Shown: positions 23,769 through 35,179 of the stretch, in pieces
Layout of the letters: every line of letters begins with the position of its first letter
Numbering within the stretch: the stretch's first letter is position 1
NCBI GenBank assembly: GCA_028015205.1
Contig: CM051518.1
Span: 55,476,372-55,540,371 of the forward strand
Reading direction: 5' to 3'
Length of the DNA stretch: 64,000 bases
From: Mytilisepta virgata
Lineage: Eukaryota > Mollusca > Bivalvia > Mytilida > Mytilidae
The notes under the pieces: generated by a model
Database searches by the model: none
Told to the model about the DNA's origin: nothing
What the model saw: the letters and a program-made list of their open reading frames with translations, nothing else
Translations under genes and position numbers: made by a program

Positions 23769-26700
23769 ATGGTCAGAGTTATAATCTTCCTTGCATTTGT
23801 TGCTATTGCTGCAGGTAATCTTACTATTTTTTCAGTTTCGACACATCTATTTTAGGTGTTGTTTTGCAATTTAAATATGTTTATTTTTTAATATTATTAA
23901 TGAATCTAAAAATAGGTAATGTCTACAAGACTATTAAAATACTAAATGCAGATCATGAGAATAAAAATATTAAGCATGCATGATTTTTGTCTCTTAATGT
24001 ATCTTTAAAAATGACGAAATGCATTTAACTTTCTATTTAAGGTGTATTTTTATATTTCAAAAGTAAAAAAGTTTTTCCATATACAGTACGTTTTTATAAC
24101 CGTTATCTATGTACTTAAAGCTCAGTTTTACCATGATGAATACGATTACAAAGGTGGATACCCAGGCGGATACTATCCTAACGATGGCTATAATAGTTAT
24201 AATGGATTTAAAATTGTTGGTGGAAAGTTTAGTTACTTAGGGAAATGTAAGTATAGGACAGCGATTTGATTGAGTAAATTACTTTATTTGATCGATATAA
24301 TTAATATTTTTACAAAAATTGTCTAAGGAAATTTCTAGATATAACTTCAAAAAGGGAGAAATATCTGATTGGCAAAGGTAACCTGTAGCAATAATTCTGA
24401 TCTAAAAATGAAATTTTTGCAGTGATTGTCGTGTTACATTTATTTACGTTGAAATGAACTTGCATTTATGGTGTATACATGCTGGAATCACCTTTTAGTT
24501 CAGTAAAACCTTAAAAAGCTCAAACTGGCGTTTGCAAAGAAAATATGAATTCACCCAAAGGTTGTAATCAGATTCCTCAGCATACCTTATATTAAGGAAT
24601 GCCCCCCTAATGATTTCTAACGTACATGCATATATTAAAACAATATTGTGGAGACAGAAGTAGGATACTTCTTGTGTAATACCACAAAAGACCAATTATC
24701 CAAAATGATATGCATGTAATAAAAGTTGGAAGAAACTTTTTCGACCAAAGCGCCTGGACTGGATGCTGATTTCTGTAATATTCAAATAGATCATGATACG
24801 GTGGTATTTGAAAAAGCAGGGATTAAACATGTGGTGGGTGAACTATAGTTGTTTTTTTTATGACCACCTGCAAACGTATATTTAAAATAAAAAAATATAT
24901 CATGATAATGATAATATTATGATGGTACCATGTACCAATAAAAGATTTTTTTTTGAAAAAATACGCCGCGGGGTAAATGTAAGATAAATTCAAAGGACTA
25001 TAATCATACATCCAGAGACAAAATAAAACATTTGAAAGAACGTAAACAAACAAACACAAAAAAATGAACATGAGCAATATGGATCCAAACATTTATTTTG
25101 CCCAAAGTCAATAAAATTAATATTAAATACAACGTTCCATGTGTATTTATATAATATACAATGCAGTGGTACTCAATGCCTGAAATGTTGAAAACCAAAA
25201 CAATAACCCAAAAATATCAAAAGGAAATTCAAAAATGCCAAAATTAAGAGGTTAAGCCAAAACCAACTAAGGACAGGGCTGTGCACGTATGTGAAAAAAA
25301 ATGTATTGAATATTTAAATCTTGCCGTTATACAAATTATGATATTAAACATTTGAACGTAAGCTAGCGCTAGTAAACTATTTTTGTTATCTCTTACCAAT
25401 AATTCTGCCATCTTTAATCTTGAATAATTTTATTTTTAAATCTTTGAATGTCAAAACAAAATATCGATAACAATATAAACATAAAATGTTACACAAATCG
25501 AACTTCAATTCAAAACATCCACTATGGAGAAATCTATTAGTTTTCTATAAAATTGAAACATTTCAACAGTGAATTGAAAATTTTCAATTTAACTCTATCA
25601 TCGTAATGTTTGCAACCAGGTTGATACATGTAATACCCCAAGGAATTCGTTGTCCACCAGAAAAAAAAAAACGTCTATCCAGTGGTTTTAAAAATTATTT
25701 GAATTTGGTGTGGCCTTAGTCAAGTAGTTATCTTGATAAATGGAAATAAGGGAAATGGGGTAATTGATATTAATGATAGTGTTGATTTTAGGTTTATTGT
25801 TTTATTTTTCAGCGTACAAGATAAAATGCAGTCCAGACCGTTTCTACGGTCTGTGGAATGGTTGTTACAGTTCATACCACAGTAAAAAGATTTGCTTTGG
25901 AAGACTTTATAAACAACATTATTTTGAACCATTTTTTAATGGTACTATTTATTTTTATATATATATTTTGTTTGACAAAAAATCCAATACTATTCAAATT
26001 CAAGAAATAAACCTTTCATATCTACATTTAATTGCTAAATTCTTTCTTAGTTGTAGAAATGCATAATTATTTAAAATTTTGTCAGAAACCTAGAAGCCAA
26101 GTTTGTCGTTTCTTGATCAAATATTTTTCGGTTCGAGAAGGATGAAAATTTTAGAACGCAAAAATCTACCAAACAGGAAATCCGATATGTTTATAAGAAT
26201 AAGCAAACTTTAGATCAGATCAATAGGAATTTCAAAGGTAAAAGATTAATATGTTTAATTCAACAAGATTGTTATAGAATAGCCAATCTCTTCCGCCGAT
26301 AATTGGTCAATAATATTAATAAGAAGACACAAAATAAAGTCGTACGATACAATGCTGATCTGACCTTTGACAAATTTAATTACAATCAATTGGGGTATGA
26401 ATTGAAATTTGACAGTTTTTTATTTTAATATATGGTAACTTGAGACATTAAAAGTCCGAGAGTCTTCCAAAATATGTACCAAAGATGGAATCGCAATGTT
26501 TGAAATCAGTTTTTCCAATCAATTGCTGTTTCACACTTGAATGCTTAACTATATGTTGCTAGGCAATTTTCCCATAAATTGAAGGTCGGATATTTACCAA
26601 AGATGGAATTGCAGCGTTTGGAACTGAAATATCTCACGCAATTGTTGTTTCACATCTGACTAATTTAATGTATAGTTTCTAGGTACTTTTCCAAATAATT

Positions 26701-28769
26701 AAAGGTCGTAGAGTCTTCCAGAATATGTACCAAATATGAGTTACAATTCTTCAATTCCAATTTTATGAAGAAATTGCCGATTCACTCCTGAAATTATTCC
26801 TCTGTTTCATATATAGCACAAATAAAGTTTACATTTTAAGGTTAGCACACTGTAAATGTATTTAATCTTTACAGTGGAATGTAAACAATTATTTTTAGAT
26901 TGCACTGACCTATACCTGGACAAAATTTATTAAGAGACTTATGTTTGTATCAGTCAATCAAGTTCACACGTTTACACTAACATAAAAAGCAAGATAATCA
27001 GTTATATATAATAAGCATGATGTTTAAAATAATGTTAAAATTCTAGATTACAGTTATAACTATGTATACCCGGGTTTTAAAATCTACGACGGAAGATTCA
27101 GTTATCTCGGCAAAGGTTTGTAGTTGACACAATAGCCACTGATTATGGAATCTTTGTTTACACTACTACATACCGTGTTGTTTTTTAATGATAGCTGCTT
27201 ATTGATGTTTATGTTGGTAATTTTTAGAGGGTTACACCTCTTTAAGGGAAATTTTCACATTAACGTTTTCATATTATATTGGTGAACAAATTTGACTCAG
27301 AACATTACCTGTAGATTCGGATAAAGACCCTAGTGTTTTGGTTATTATGACAGAGTAAGAGGGAATTTTGACTTGGAACAAAACACTTCGGCCAAATGGA
27401 TGTCGGTTTTCTTTTTGATATACATAATAGATATTAAACAAATATACATGAATATTTTTGAACATAAAGTGAAAACGAACATAACAAAAATATTATATGA
27501 AAATTATCAGAAATTTAACTGAATGAGGAAATAGTTTATAGGATTTTATTCTTTGTTTTTAGCCTATAGACTAACTTGTGGCAAAGATCGTTTTTACAGT
27601 CTGTGGAACGATTGTTGGAATGGTTATCACAGTAAAAGTATTTGCTTCAACCGACTGTACAAGAAAAAATACTTTGCGCCTTATTTAGCTTGTAAGTGGC
27701 ATGTATGATTACTGTTTCATTCCAAAGTTTTCAACTGAGTACCGATCTTCATTCTTTGGTTATTATCTCTGTTTGAAGTTAATATGGCACTAAGATTATG
27801 ATAGAAGATATTCTTATGAACGAGATGGGAACTGCGTCGTGTTTCGCCCTCAAGAGATAGCATACGCAGAACGCTTATCCTGCTCATTTTTTTCCACAGT
27901 AAAATGTCTAAGTCTGTTTTTTTTATATATATAACACACATATGCGGTATATCCAACGTGTAGTTATCTAGGATCTGGTCATAAAGGAAGCATGCGTGGC
28001 CAAAAATATAACAAATGTTCAAATAAAAACAAAAATATTCAATCATTCAGAAATTAATGGTAAATGAATTGAAAGATTATATCGCGGCAATAACTTCATG
28101 TTCAACACACATCAAATAATTCTTCTAATTATATATGAATACAATATATAGAACATACTAGAATTTCATTTGTTCACTCACATTTGTGTCTATGTTTTTA
28201 ATTCTACGGATGTTCATTACAATTGCATAAATTCTAAGTACATTGTAGTTTTTACAACGATTTAATGAGTTCATAACAAATTAATTTGTAAATATTCTTA
28301 TCAAAAGAACACAGATTACAGTTTTCCCGAGGGGAAATATATTTGTAAATCGTTTATGATGAAGTACTTTCGACAAATTTTCTTAGGATTAAAAATAAAT
28401 ATTTCCCTCATGACACATGATTTTTTTTTTATACTTTTATGATTTTTTCATATGGATGTACTTAATACATATATCTTACCAAACAAAAATTCCAATTTAC
28501 AAGAAAACTACAATCGTTTATCTTTTCTTACTATTTTTATTATGTTAATTATATATTATATGTTCCCTTCTCATACCTAAATCTCCCAAAAATTCACCGA
28601 CATATTGCCTAAACCAAGTTTTAAAATTGAATAACGACAATATGATTATATATTTGTAGGCCTTAAAGATGGGGTATACTAATAATCTGTATTGTCTTCT
28701 ATGTTATTCACTGATGATTTTTTCGGGTAATGGACGATAGTTCTTTTTTTAGATTACACTGGCAAATAA
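23769..28769 (+). CDS. Secreted tyrosine-rich modular protein, 171 aa, six exons
   Basis: Exons 23769-23814, 24121-24246, 25813-25941, 27047-27115, 27563-27691 and 28753-28769 (stop TAA at 28767-28769) join in one frame. Every intron is GT-AG and phase 1. The ATG sits in an ideal Kozak context (GCCACCATGG). Exon 1 encodes a signal peptide (MVRVIIFLAFVAIAA), with likely cleavage before Gln17. Exon 2 is Tyr/Gly-rich (YKGGYPGGYYPNDGYNSYNG) and ends GGKFSYLGK. Exon 3 is a three-cysteine module (CSPDRFYGLWNGC, then SYHSKKICFGRLYK). Exons 4 and 5 repeat this pair (YPGFKIYDGRFSYLGK; CGKDRFYSLWNDC, GYHSKSICFNRLYKKKYF). Exon 6 adds YYTGK. By my count 29 of the 155 mature residues are Tyr, and there are six Cys in two sets of three. 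I do not recognise the family. A byssal, periostracal or shell-matrix protein, or a secreted defence peptide, are all possible. AATAAA at 28765-28770 overlaps the stop and is a possible poly(A) signal. Confidence 0.8.
24280..25812 (+). other. Intron 2 of the secreted-protein gene
   Basis: Donor GTAAGTAT at 24247, acceptor TTTATTTTTCAG ending at 25812. Minus-strand ORFs here (24495-24695, 24823-25198) have no supporting feature. About 25000-25260 is A-rich, dispersed-repeat-like sequence. Confidence 0.6.
26445..26790 (+). repeat. Diverged tandem repeat of about 130 bp in intron 3
   Basis: The order AAAG(G)TC-GAGTCTTCCA(A/G)AATATGTACCAAAGATGGAAT, then CAATTG(C/T)TGTTTCACA, then ATGT(T/A)G(C/T)TAGG recurs about 2.5 times (for example 26459-26590, 26590-26700, 26700-26780). 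Confidence 0.6.
27717..28752. other. Intron 5, no gene seen
   Basis: The antisense 109-aa ORF at 27717-28046 lies wholly in the intron and shows no motif. The stretch CACAGATTACAG at about 28312 looks like the start of exon 4 (TAGATTACAG) but its frame is not continued; it may be a vestige of a third module. Confidence 0.45.
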
Positions 28770-29325
28770 AACTAAAACGGTAAGTAGACGAATAATGATT
28801 GTGGCAGGATCATTAATGGTCTTAATTTAGCGTAAGGTTATACATTTATTTTCAAATTGATGGTTGTCAAACTCGAAGCAGGATCTGCTAAGCCTTTCGG
28901 GGCACCTGATGTGATTTTAGTGTGAGCTCAGTTTCTGTGATGTCTTGTTCTTACTTTATTTAGTTGATTACATTTTGTTTAATTCTTTAGTAATACATGT
29001 ATCCTTGTGATATTTGTTAGTTATGTTCCCGTCTCATTGGTTTGTCTTTCCCGCTGTTTTATCGCTTCGGTGATCTTTTGCCAATATTTGGTAGCGTAGA
29101 AAGTCAATGCACAGGATAAAATAGATGCTTTTTGAGACATGACACTATAATCCACTTTATGTATCCAATAATTTTACATGTTACTCATGTACTAATTTGG
29201 TGATACATTGTATGAAAGCTCTCTCTCTCTCTCTCGCTCTCTTAGTAACCTTATGACAAATATTTGAAAGTAAAAAATTTATCTAAAATCAATCTGGCCG
29301 AAAAGAAAACCGATATATAGCACTA
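28770..29325. other. Intergenic
   Basis: Between the stop of the secreted gene and the transposon. Contains a CT repeat (about 29219-29236); no ORF. TA (29324-29325) directly abuts the transposon end. Confidence 0.6.
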
Positions 29326-29430
29326 CACTGAAAAAAATCCCTAGTAAATTCTACTAGTTTGGCTAGTATCTAGGTTAGATTGCCTAGTAATTAATCTCAT
29401 TACGAATGAGGCTAGTATGTTTACCACGGG
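29326..29430 (+). repeat. Left terminal and subterminal repeats of the CACTA-type element
   Basis: CACTGAAAAAAA is followed by CTAGTAAATTCTACTAG (29341-29357), CTAGTATCTAGG, CCTAGTAATTA and GGCTAGTATG. These are the same palindromic core as the array at 42150-42617, but fewer and more tightly packed. Confidence 0.85.
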
Positions 29431-29552
29431 AAGCATCAGATTACGCACCGCAGGAGTTCCCGCCATTCACTCACTACAGTCTGGAAGCGAACACATGTGC
29501 GGTCGTTTTACTTGAGACACCGAGACCATTATCTACATTGTTTGCAGGGCAA
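29400..29552 (+). promoter_or_regulatory. Probable promoter and non-coding leader exon of the transposon
   Basis: A locally GC-richer stretch just inside the left end (CACGGGAAGCATCAG, CACCGCAGGAGTTCCCGCCA, GAAGCGAACACATGTGCGGT) ends in a strong donor, TTTG|GTAAGTAT at 29552/29553. It has no ATG-initiated ORF of note, so it fits an untranslated first exon. The transcription start cannot be fixed from sequence alone. Confidence 0.5.
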
Positions 29553-30081
29553 ATTTGGTAAGTATATATTTAAAAATAGTTTTTAGTGTTGCCAATCTCT
29601 GTTTATATGTCGCTAGTGCAAATAATCTCACAATGCCACAGGATAATACATCCGTAGAAGCTGGTTGTGCAAAGATTTTTGGCGGCCCGCTGCATTTTCA
29701 CGTATTCATCAATATCGGGTCATATGTTGCCCACGTTTCAAAAATTATTCAATATAATACATCAAAATATGTCTAATTTTAATTAGTATTTTACTCATTT
29801 TCGTCTGGAATGCATAAAAAGAGAAACATTTTGATCAGCACGCCGTGGGTCAAATCCATATTTGGTCAACGAAACGAGGCGCGCGCGTCATCCAGGTGGA
29901 CCTTGTTGTTTCATATCAAAGTTTATATTTCAATGACTGGCGTTCAACTAACTATCATTTGTGTAAATATATTGTCTCGTGAAATTTATTAAATTATTAA
30001 ATATTTTTGTAGTGTCACGAAACACTTAGGCGCCTACTGATATTATCCGTATATTAGAATTAGCCTCGTTTTCGAACAAAG

Positions 30082-30353
30082 ATGGCAGCGCCCATTGGTT
30101 CCATCATGACACTACCGTTATTAAGATTGTTGATGACTGCCAATGCCTTTGATGAAATATTTGTAAGATTGGAACAAAAATATAATTCCTACATTAAAAA
30201 AAAGACATATGTAGCTTATATGCTACAGCAAGCTCGTACTTACACTGTGAAATCTGTTTGGACACATGACGGGTTTATTGTAAACAAACAAAACCTACAC
30301 ATATCTACATATGCATGCAATTTTTATGAAATTATGTTTTTCTATAGGTTATA
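30082..30353 (+). other. Short ORF upstream of the 146-aa ORF, possible alternative first coding exon
   Basis: ACAAAGATGGCAGCGCC contains an AAGATGGC (YY1-like) start context. The frame encodes MAAPIGSIMTLPLLRLLM and then an amphipathic stretch. If spliced at GTAAAC (30280) to the acceptor ending at 30347 it would continue in frame into the next ORF through VIMGKHDK, giving about 214 aa, but the intron would be only 68 bp. Otherwise it may be leader sequence. Confidence 0.3.
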
Positions 30354-30794
30354 ATGGGAAAACACGACAAAATTAAAAGGAAAGAATATCTGAAAAGAAG
30401 AAAACAAGTTCAAAAAACAAAAATAAAAACCCTCGCAGATAAAAACAAAGTGGAGCAAGAGAAAAGCAATCATGTTTGTAAGAACAGTACTGCTGATCAT
30501 GGGAAAAAAATCATTGAAACCGAAGATAATTGTGTACTCAAAACTGATATAGATGGGTCAAAAAGCGTCAATTCACTTGAAATGGATAATAGTGATCACA
30601 GTAGCACCAGTTCTAGTACTCGATCTCCATTTCATTTATCTGAAGTTGAAAGTTTAAAGTCAACTATGAGTAGGCAATCAAGACAATCATTTTCGTGGGA
30701 AAAAGCTGAGGCCACTGATCCATTATTAGTCAGATGGCAGGAATACAAAATGTTGCAGACTAGATTAGCAAAAATAAAAAGACTAAAATTTTGA
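30354..30794 (+). CDS. Small lysine-rich charged protein of the transposon, 146 aa
   Basis: An intronless frame starts at ATG 30354, six nucleotides after a splice acceptor (TTTTTCTATAG ending at 30347). The first 35 residues are strongly basic (MGKHDKIKRKEYLKRRKQ), which suggests a nuclear or nucleic-acid-binding tail. A middle acidic/Ser part (SDHSSTSSSTRS) follows, then a conserved-looking C-terminal patch (SRQSRQSFSWEKAEATDPLL, then RWQEYKMLQTRLAKIKRLKF) that could form a helix. No catalytic motif and no family recognised. Its place between the leader exon and the transposase in the same strand suggests an accessory or regulatory transposon protein. Confidence 0.55.
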   Translation: MGKHDKIKRKEYLKRRKQVQKTKIKTLADKNKVEQEKSNHVCKNSTADHGKKIIETEDNCVLKTDIDGSKSVNSLEMDNSDHSSTSSSTRSPFHLSEVESLKSTMSRQSRQSFSWEKAEATDPLLVRWQEYKMLQTRLAKIKRLKF

Positions 30795-31992
30795 AATGTA
30801 AATTCTATGCAATTGCAAACTTTTGCAGTCATATTTTTATGGTATGGCACTGGTGTCAGCTTTTATGGCCAGATTGTTAATAAGGAATAACTTTTGTTCT
30901 TTGACTGTATGACTATATAGCATATTTAATTTTGGTTTTTACATATGACCCCGTCAATTTTGTCGGGGCATATATGATGATTTTAGTTATATATTTTTAT
31001 TTTTAAAGGGGTGGGGTTGTTTTTTTTCTGTTTTCATGCTCTCGCTTAAACATTTTTTTCAACAAATATTTCAAAACTTTCAGATACACTTTCTATCTAT
31101 GGTCTTATAAGCCTATCTTGCGTTTTTATAAAATTTTGATTTGATTTTTTAAAATTTTTGACTATTTTCTCTAGCTGCGGAACCGTAGCTCTAATGGTCA
31201 TAAGATCTACAGTTCCGCAGCTATATATTTTCTCAAGAAAAAGGGGATGGGTTTCTGTTTTCATGTTCTGCCTGCAAACACTTAAAACCCCTTTGTTTTC
31301 ATGTTCTGGCTACAAACACTTAAGCTTTCAGGTCATGTTTTGAAACTTCAGGATATTCAGTCTAAAGTTCCTTTTTGTTTTCTGTAAATATTATGGTTTC
31401 ATTTTTCTATTTTTCAGTTTTTTCAAAAGGGGTGGGGTGGCTTATAGTTTTGCAGTAAATGAAAAATGCTTTCTGCAAATGCTGCAAAACTTAAGAATAC
31501 TCTTTCTATTTATGTTTTAAACACGGCCACGAATCTCTCTATTCATATCCATTGCCAGAGATCTGAAAATAACATTTTGAAAGCAAATTTTTAAAATGTA
31601 AGATGAGACAAATACTTTTACTAAATACAGGATATTTTGAAAATCCTTTGATGTAGAAACATCAAATATGGTCCATTGTAAGTACTAATGAAGTGCTACC
31701 TGACAGATACAAAATCATGTGACCTTTATTGTATCATTATCGGCCGACAGGTCTTGCACATTTGTCGTGTTTGTGCATTCAGTTGTAAAAATATATACAT
31801 GTTGTACATATTTATTTTGTTTTTGTTTTTAATTTTTGTAAGTAAGTTTTCCTTCATTTAAAAAATACACCTTATTTTCAGGTATTTGAACCATGATTAC
31901 CAATATCTAAATCAATATACCAGTCATCAACATTTAAAATACCTCTTAACATTAAATTTCATTAAAAAATGTTGTTTACCAATTACAAATAG
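30795..31992. other. Transposon interior between ORFs, with a 17-bp perfect-looking hairpin
   Basis: AT-rich, no long ORF. TAGCTGCGGAACCGTAG (31172-31188) pairs with CTACAGTTCCGCAGCTA (31207-31223). The region ends in the acceptor ACAAATAG at 31992. No canonical AATAAA follows the 146-aa ORF closely. Confidence 0.55.
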
Positions 31993-32004
31993 GGCTATAC
32001 AAAA

Positions 32005-34452
32005 ATGTTTTTCTGTTCAAAATGCCAACAAGAAGTCAGACTTTTTTCAAAGTTAATAAGTCATTATCGCTTTGCTCATGGACATGAGCAGGGCTTTTTT
32101 TTAATATGTTCTGTGGAAGGGTGTGAAAAACAATATAACAATGTGGATTCTTACCTAAAACATGTAAAGAGAAAGCATAAAGTGTTTTATCAGGGAAATT
32201 TTTCAAAGTTCAGAGATGAAAATAGAACTGGTGATATTGCAGATTGTCTTATGGAAGTCAATGAGGATGAAACTGAAGACTCACAATTAATACAAAATGC
32301 ATGTATGAATCATGGAAATGCTGATTTTTCTCAAATTGATTTTCAGAAAAGATTTGGTATTTTTTTCTTACAACTTCGAGAAACATATAAATTGCCCTCA
32401 AAAGTTTTACCGGTAGTTATAAATGAAATTTTAACTATGATCAGCCACCATCAAGCAAGTTTGTCTCATTCTTTGGTTACTTTAGCTGCAGAAGATGTAT
32501 TGGATCAAATCCATATTGACAAATTTAAGCAAATTTTGAATGAAAAATCTGCAATTGAAAATGCTCTAAGTAATTTAGATTCTGAATACAAAATTAACAA
32601 GTTTGCACGATTTCATTTGAATTATGTGAAACCTATTGAATTTAAACCAGATAGAAATCAAGCTGACACATACCAGTATGTACCAGTACTTGAAACAATC
32701 AAGAACTTGCTTTCACATGATGATGTTTTTTCTTATGTAATAAACAGCCATAAATCCCATGATGGTATACTAAGAGATTTTTGTGATGGTGACATTTACT
32801 CTAGAAACCCATTTTTTCGTGACAACCCAAGTGCACTGCAGGTCATGTTGTTTTTTGACGAATTTACAGCGGCAAATCCTCTTGGACATCAGGTTAAAAA
32901 CTACAAGATAGCTGGTTTTTATATGCTTCTTGGAAACCTTCCTCCAAAGTACAGATCCCAGTTGTACTGCATTCAGCTTGTTGCTCTTTGTCATTCCACA
33001 ACATTGAAAAGAAATGGTTTTGCCAAAATTTTAGAACCTCTAATAAGTGATCTTAAGTTACTAGAAACTGATGGCATTTCCATTTCAAAAAATAATGTTG
33101 AACATTTACTGTATGGGACATTAAGTGTATTAATTGCTGACAACCTTGGTGCACATGGTATAGGAGGTTTTATGGAGTCATTTACCACACTTCGAAATTG
33201 TCGTTTCTGTTTTATTGATAGAGATCGTATGCAGACAAAATTTGATTGTTTTAATTTAAATTTGAGAACTGTACAAATGTACAATGAGCAGACAAGACTT
33301 GTACAAGATGATGCTACGCTTGCTTCGGTCTATGGAGTTAAATTTTCCTCCCCACTAAATGATCTAGACCAGTTTCATGTCATACATGGCATGCCCTCTG
33401 ACATTGCCCATGATTTGTTTGAAGGAGTGGTTTGTGATGTCATGACAAATGTCATCAAACATTGCGTAGTTCAGGGGTATTTCAGTCTTCAAGATTTAAA
33501 CGAGATCATTACAAGATTTAAGTTCTCAGATATAGATAAAAGTAACAGACCCGCCAAGGTCAAAGAAGTTCTACGAACTTTTAAAGTTCATCAGTCAGCA
33601 TCCCAGACATGGTGTTTTGTACGATTTTTACCTTTGTTTATTGGCAACAAAGTTCCTGTAAATGATCAGAAATGGGAATCACTTCTTCTTCTTAGAGATA
33701 TGCTTTTGTATGTTTGTGCACCTGCTTTGAACAGAGGCCATATCTTATCCATGTCTGATATAATTAATGAATTTCATGAGAGTTATCGTGCTAGTTTTCA
33801 AGATGATTCAGTGAAACCAAAATTTCACTATACATTGCATTATCCTCATTTAATGTGTGAGTTTGGACCACTTCTTCATCTTCAGACTTTACGTTTTGAG
33901 GCCAAACATAATTATTTTAAAGAACTAGTGTTTAGATCAAAGAATAAGAAAAATATGTGCAAATCCTTAGCTGAGAGACACCAATACTATACGAGCTCTT
34001 TTAACACCGGTGGTAAATTCCTATCAAGTGGTAGGGTTGATTCTACAGGTGGCAACTCCGTACCTATTGTGATGTTAAATAATGACTTTCAGCGTCTTCT
34101 TATTGGCATTGTACAAGGAGATGAAGTATTTCTATGCAATTCAGTTGAATTTCTTGGAATTACGTATTGGAAGAACACTTGTGTAATCACTGGTTTGGAG
34201 GGTTTCATGTACCAATTTAGTAAGATCATTCATTGTGCAATAATTCAAGGTCAACCCTACTTATTGTGCCAGAAACTTCGAACTCGTTGCTTTGAAAGAC
34301 ATTTTCATGCATTCGCTGTTGAAGATACATTTCACTATGAGGTACTAAGGGTTTCAGAGATTCCTGAAACAAATCCGATTGGTATCTATGAACATCCAAA
34401 TCCTGTATCTAGATACAAACTAGTTGTTCCCAAGTATAAAGTCTTAGTTTAG
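32005..34452 (+). CDS. Zinc-finger CACTA/CMC-type transposase, 815 aa, intronless
   Basis: The predicted enzyme for cut-and-paste movement of this element. Two C2H2 fingers lead: C4-C7-H20-H25 and C35-C40-H53-H58. The core has an order I associate with TNP2-type transposases. FFDEF with D285 is followed by NPLGHQVKNYKIAGFYMLLG and LPPKYR. Next come EPLISDLKLLETDGI, then IADNLGAHGIGGF with D379. CRFC (C399, C402) and FHVIHGMPSDIAHDLFEG (H458, H461) follow, and finally PKFHYTLHYPHLMCEFGPLL with LRFEAKHNYFK (E632). D285, D379 and E632 are candidate catalytic residues; CxxC plus HxxH between the second acidic residue and E fits the insert signature described for CMC-like enzymes. The start is ATG 32005, 12 nt after an acceptor ending at 31992. 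No internal stop over 815 codons argues for recent function. The assignment is from memory of family patterns, not from a search. Confidence 0.85.
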   Translation: MFFCSKCQQEVRLFSKLISHYRFAHGHEQGFFLICSVEGCEKQYNNVDSYLKHVKRKHKVFYQGNFSKFRDENRTGDIADCLMEVNEDETEDSQLIQNACMNHGNADFSQIDFQKRFGIFFLQLRETYKLPSKVLPVVINEILTMISHHQASLSHSLVTLAAEDVLDQIHIDKFKQILNEKSAIENALSNLDSEYKINKFARFHLNYVKPIEFKPDRNQADTYQYVPVLETIKNLLSHDDVFSYVINSHKSHDGILRDFCDGDIYSRNPFFRDNPSALQVMLFFDEFTAANPLGHQVKNYKIAGFYMLLGNLPPKYRSQLYCIQLVALCHSTTLKRNGFAKILEPLISDLKLLETDGISISKNNVEHLLYGTLSVLIADNLGAHGIGGFMESFTTLRNCRFCFIDRDRMQTKFDCFNLNLRTVQMYNEQTRLVQDDATLASVYGVKFSSPLNDLDQFHVIHGMPSDIAHDLFEGVVCDVMTNVIKHCVVQGYFSLQDLNEIITRFKFSDIDKSNRPAKVKEVLRTFKVHQSASQTWCFVRFLPLFIGNKVPVNDQKWESLLLLRDMLLYVCAPALNRGHILSMSDIINEFHESYRASFQDDSVKPKFHYTLHYPHLMCEFGPLLHLQTLRFEAKHNYFKELVFRSKNKKNMCKSLAERHQYYTSSFNTGGKFLSSGRVDSTGGNSVPIVMLNNDFQRLLIGIVQGDEVFLCNSVEFLGITYWKNTCVITGLEGFMYQFSKIIHCAIIQGQPYLLCQKLRTRCFERHFHAFAVEDTFHYEVLRVSEIPETNPIGIYEHPNPVSRYKLVVPKYKVLV

Positions 34453-35172
34453 GTGTCTTTATCAATTACAATACTACAATGTTGCACACCAAGCAAAAAC
34501 TAGAGTATCTGCGAGTTAATTCCTGCTGGTCTGAAAGGCTTAATAGTATAGGCATGTATATGTTTTATACCGTAAAATAGGCTAGTAGTTTTAACTACTC
34601 CGCACCTTAAACTGCAGGTAGACGGTACAGTTTTTGCTGTGCAATATGAAGTATGCAAGTCATTTAAGACTGTTGGATTAAGTTTTATGTTTGGCCTATT
34701 CCCATGATTAAAGACTGTTGAATTTAGTTTTATGGTTTGCCTATTCCCATGAATGTCACCATCAAAATAATCAAGCAATTGGGTTTGAAAGTCTCGTCAT
34801 GTGATACTGAGATTTTACAATAGAATTTCAATTTAAAAATGTTTTCTGCCAAAATATGATGTCAGAGTACTATGACGTAAAATGTTTGTTTTTTACGTCG
34901 TAGTTTTTTTTACTAAAACGCAACTTGAGGATACAAATTATGTACCCGGAAGTTTGAAAATTTGAACGAGACTTACAAGTCCTGTTATGTACTATTTATT
35001 TGTATGTTTATAAATAACGCTTAATTATGACATTATGTTTTGTATGTATGTATATAATCTATAAAGCACCACCTTCCCTTTAAATTTGTTTATCTAGAGA
35101 TTTGTTATGTAGATTTTATTGTTTTTTATTGTATTTTTGTAGTACATTTTTCCTTTTATTTTTTTAATGTAG
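34453..35172. other. Spacer between transposase and second gene
   Basis: No supported ORF. A short imperfect direct repeat (TTTTATG(T/G)TTTGCCTATTCCCATGA type) lies at about 34685-34752. It ends in the acceptor TTTTTTTAATGTAG at 35172. No canonical AATAAA is seen after the transposase stop, which fits a shared downstream polyadenylation site. Confidence 0.5.
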
Positions 35173-35179
35173 ATTAGTG

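Noticed and set aside
25764..26066. 100-aa ORF as a separate gene
   Set aside because: It is exon 3 of the secreted gene read through its splice sites on both sides; the exon boundaries 25813-25941 fit the flanking exon phases.
27717..28046. 109-aa minus-strand ORF
   Set aside because: Lies wholly in intron 5 of the secreted-protein gene and has no recognisable feature.
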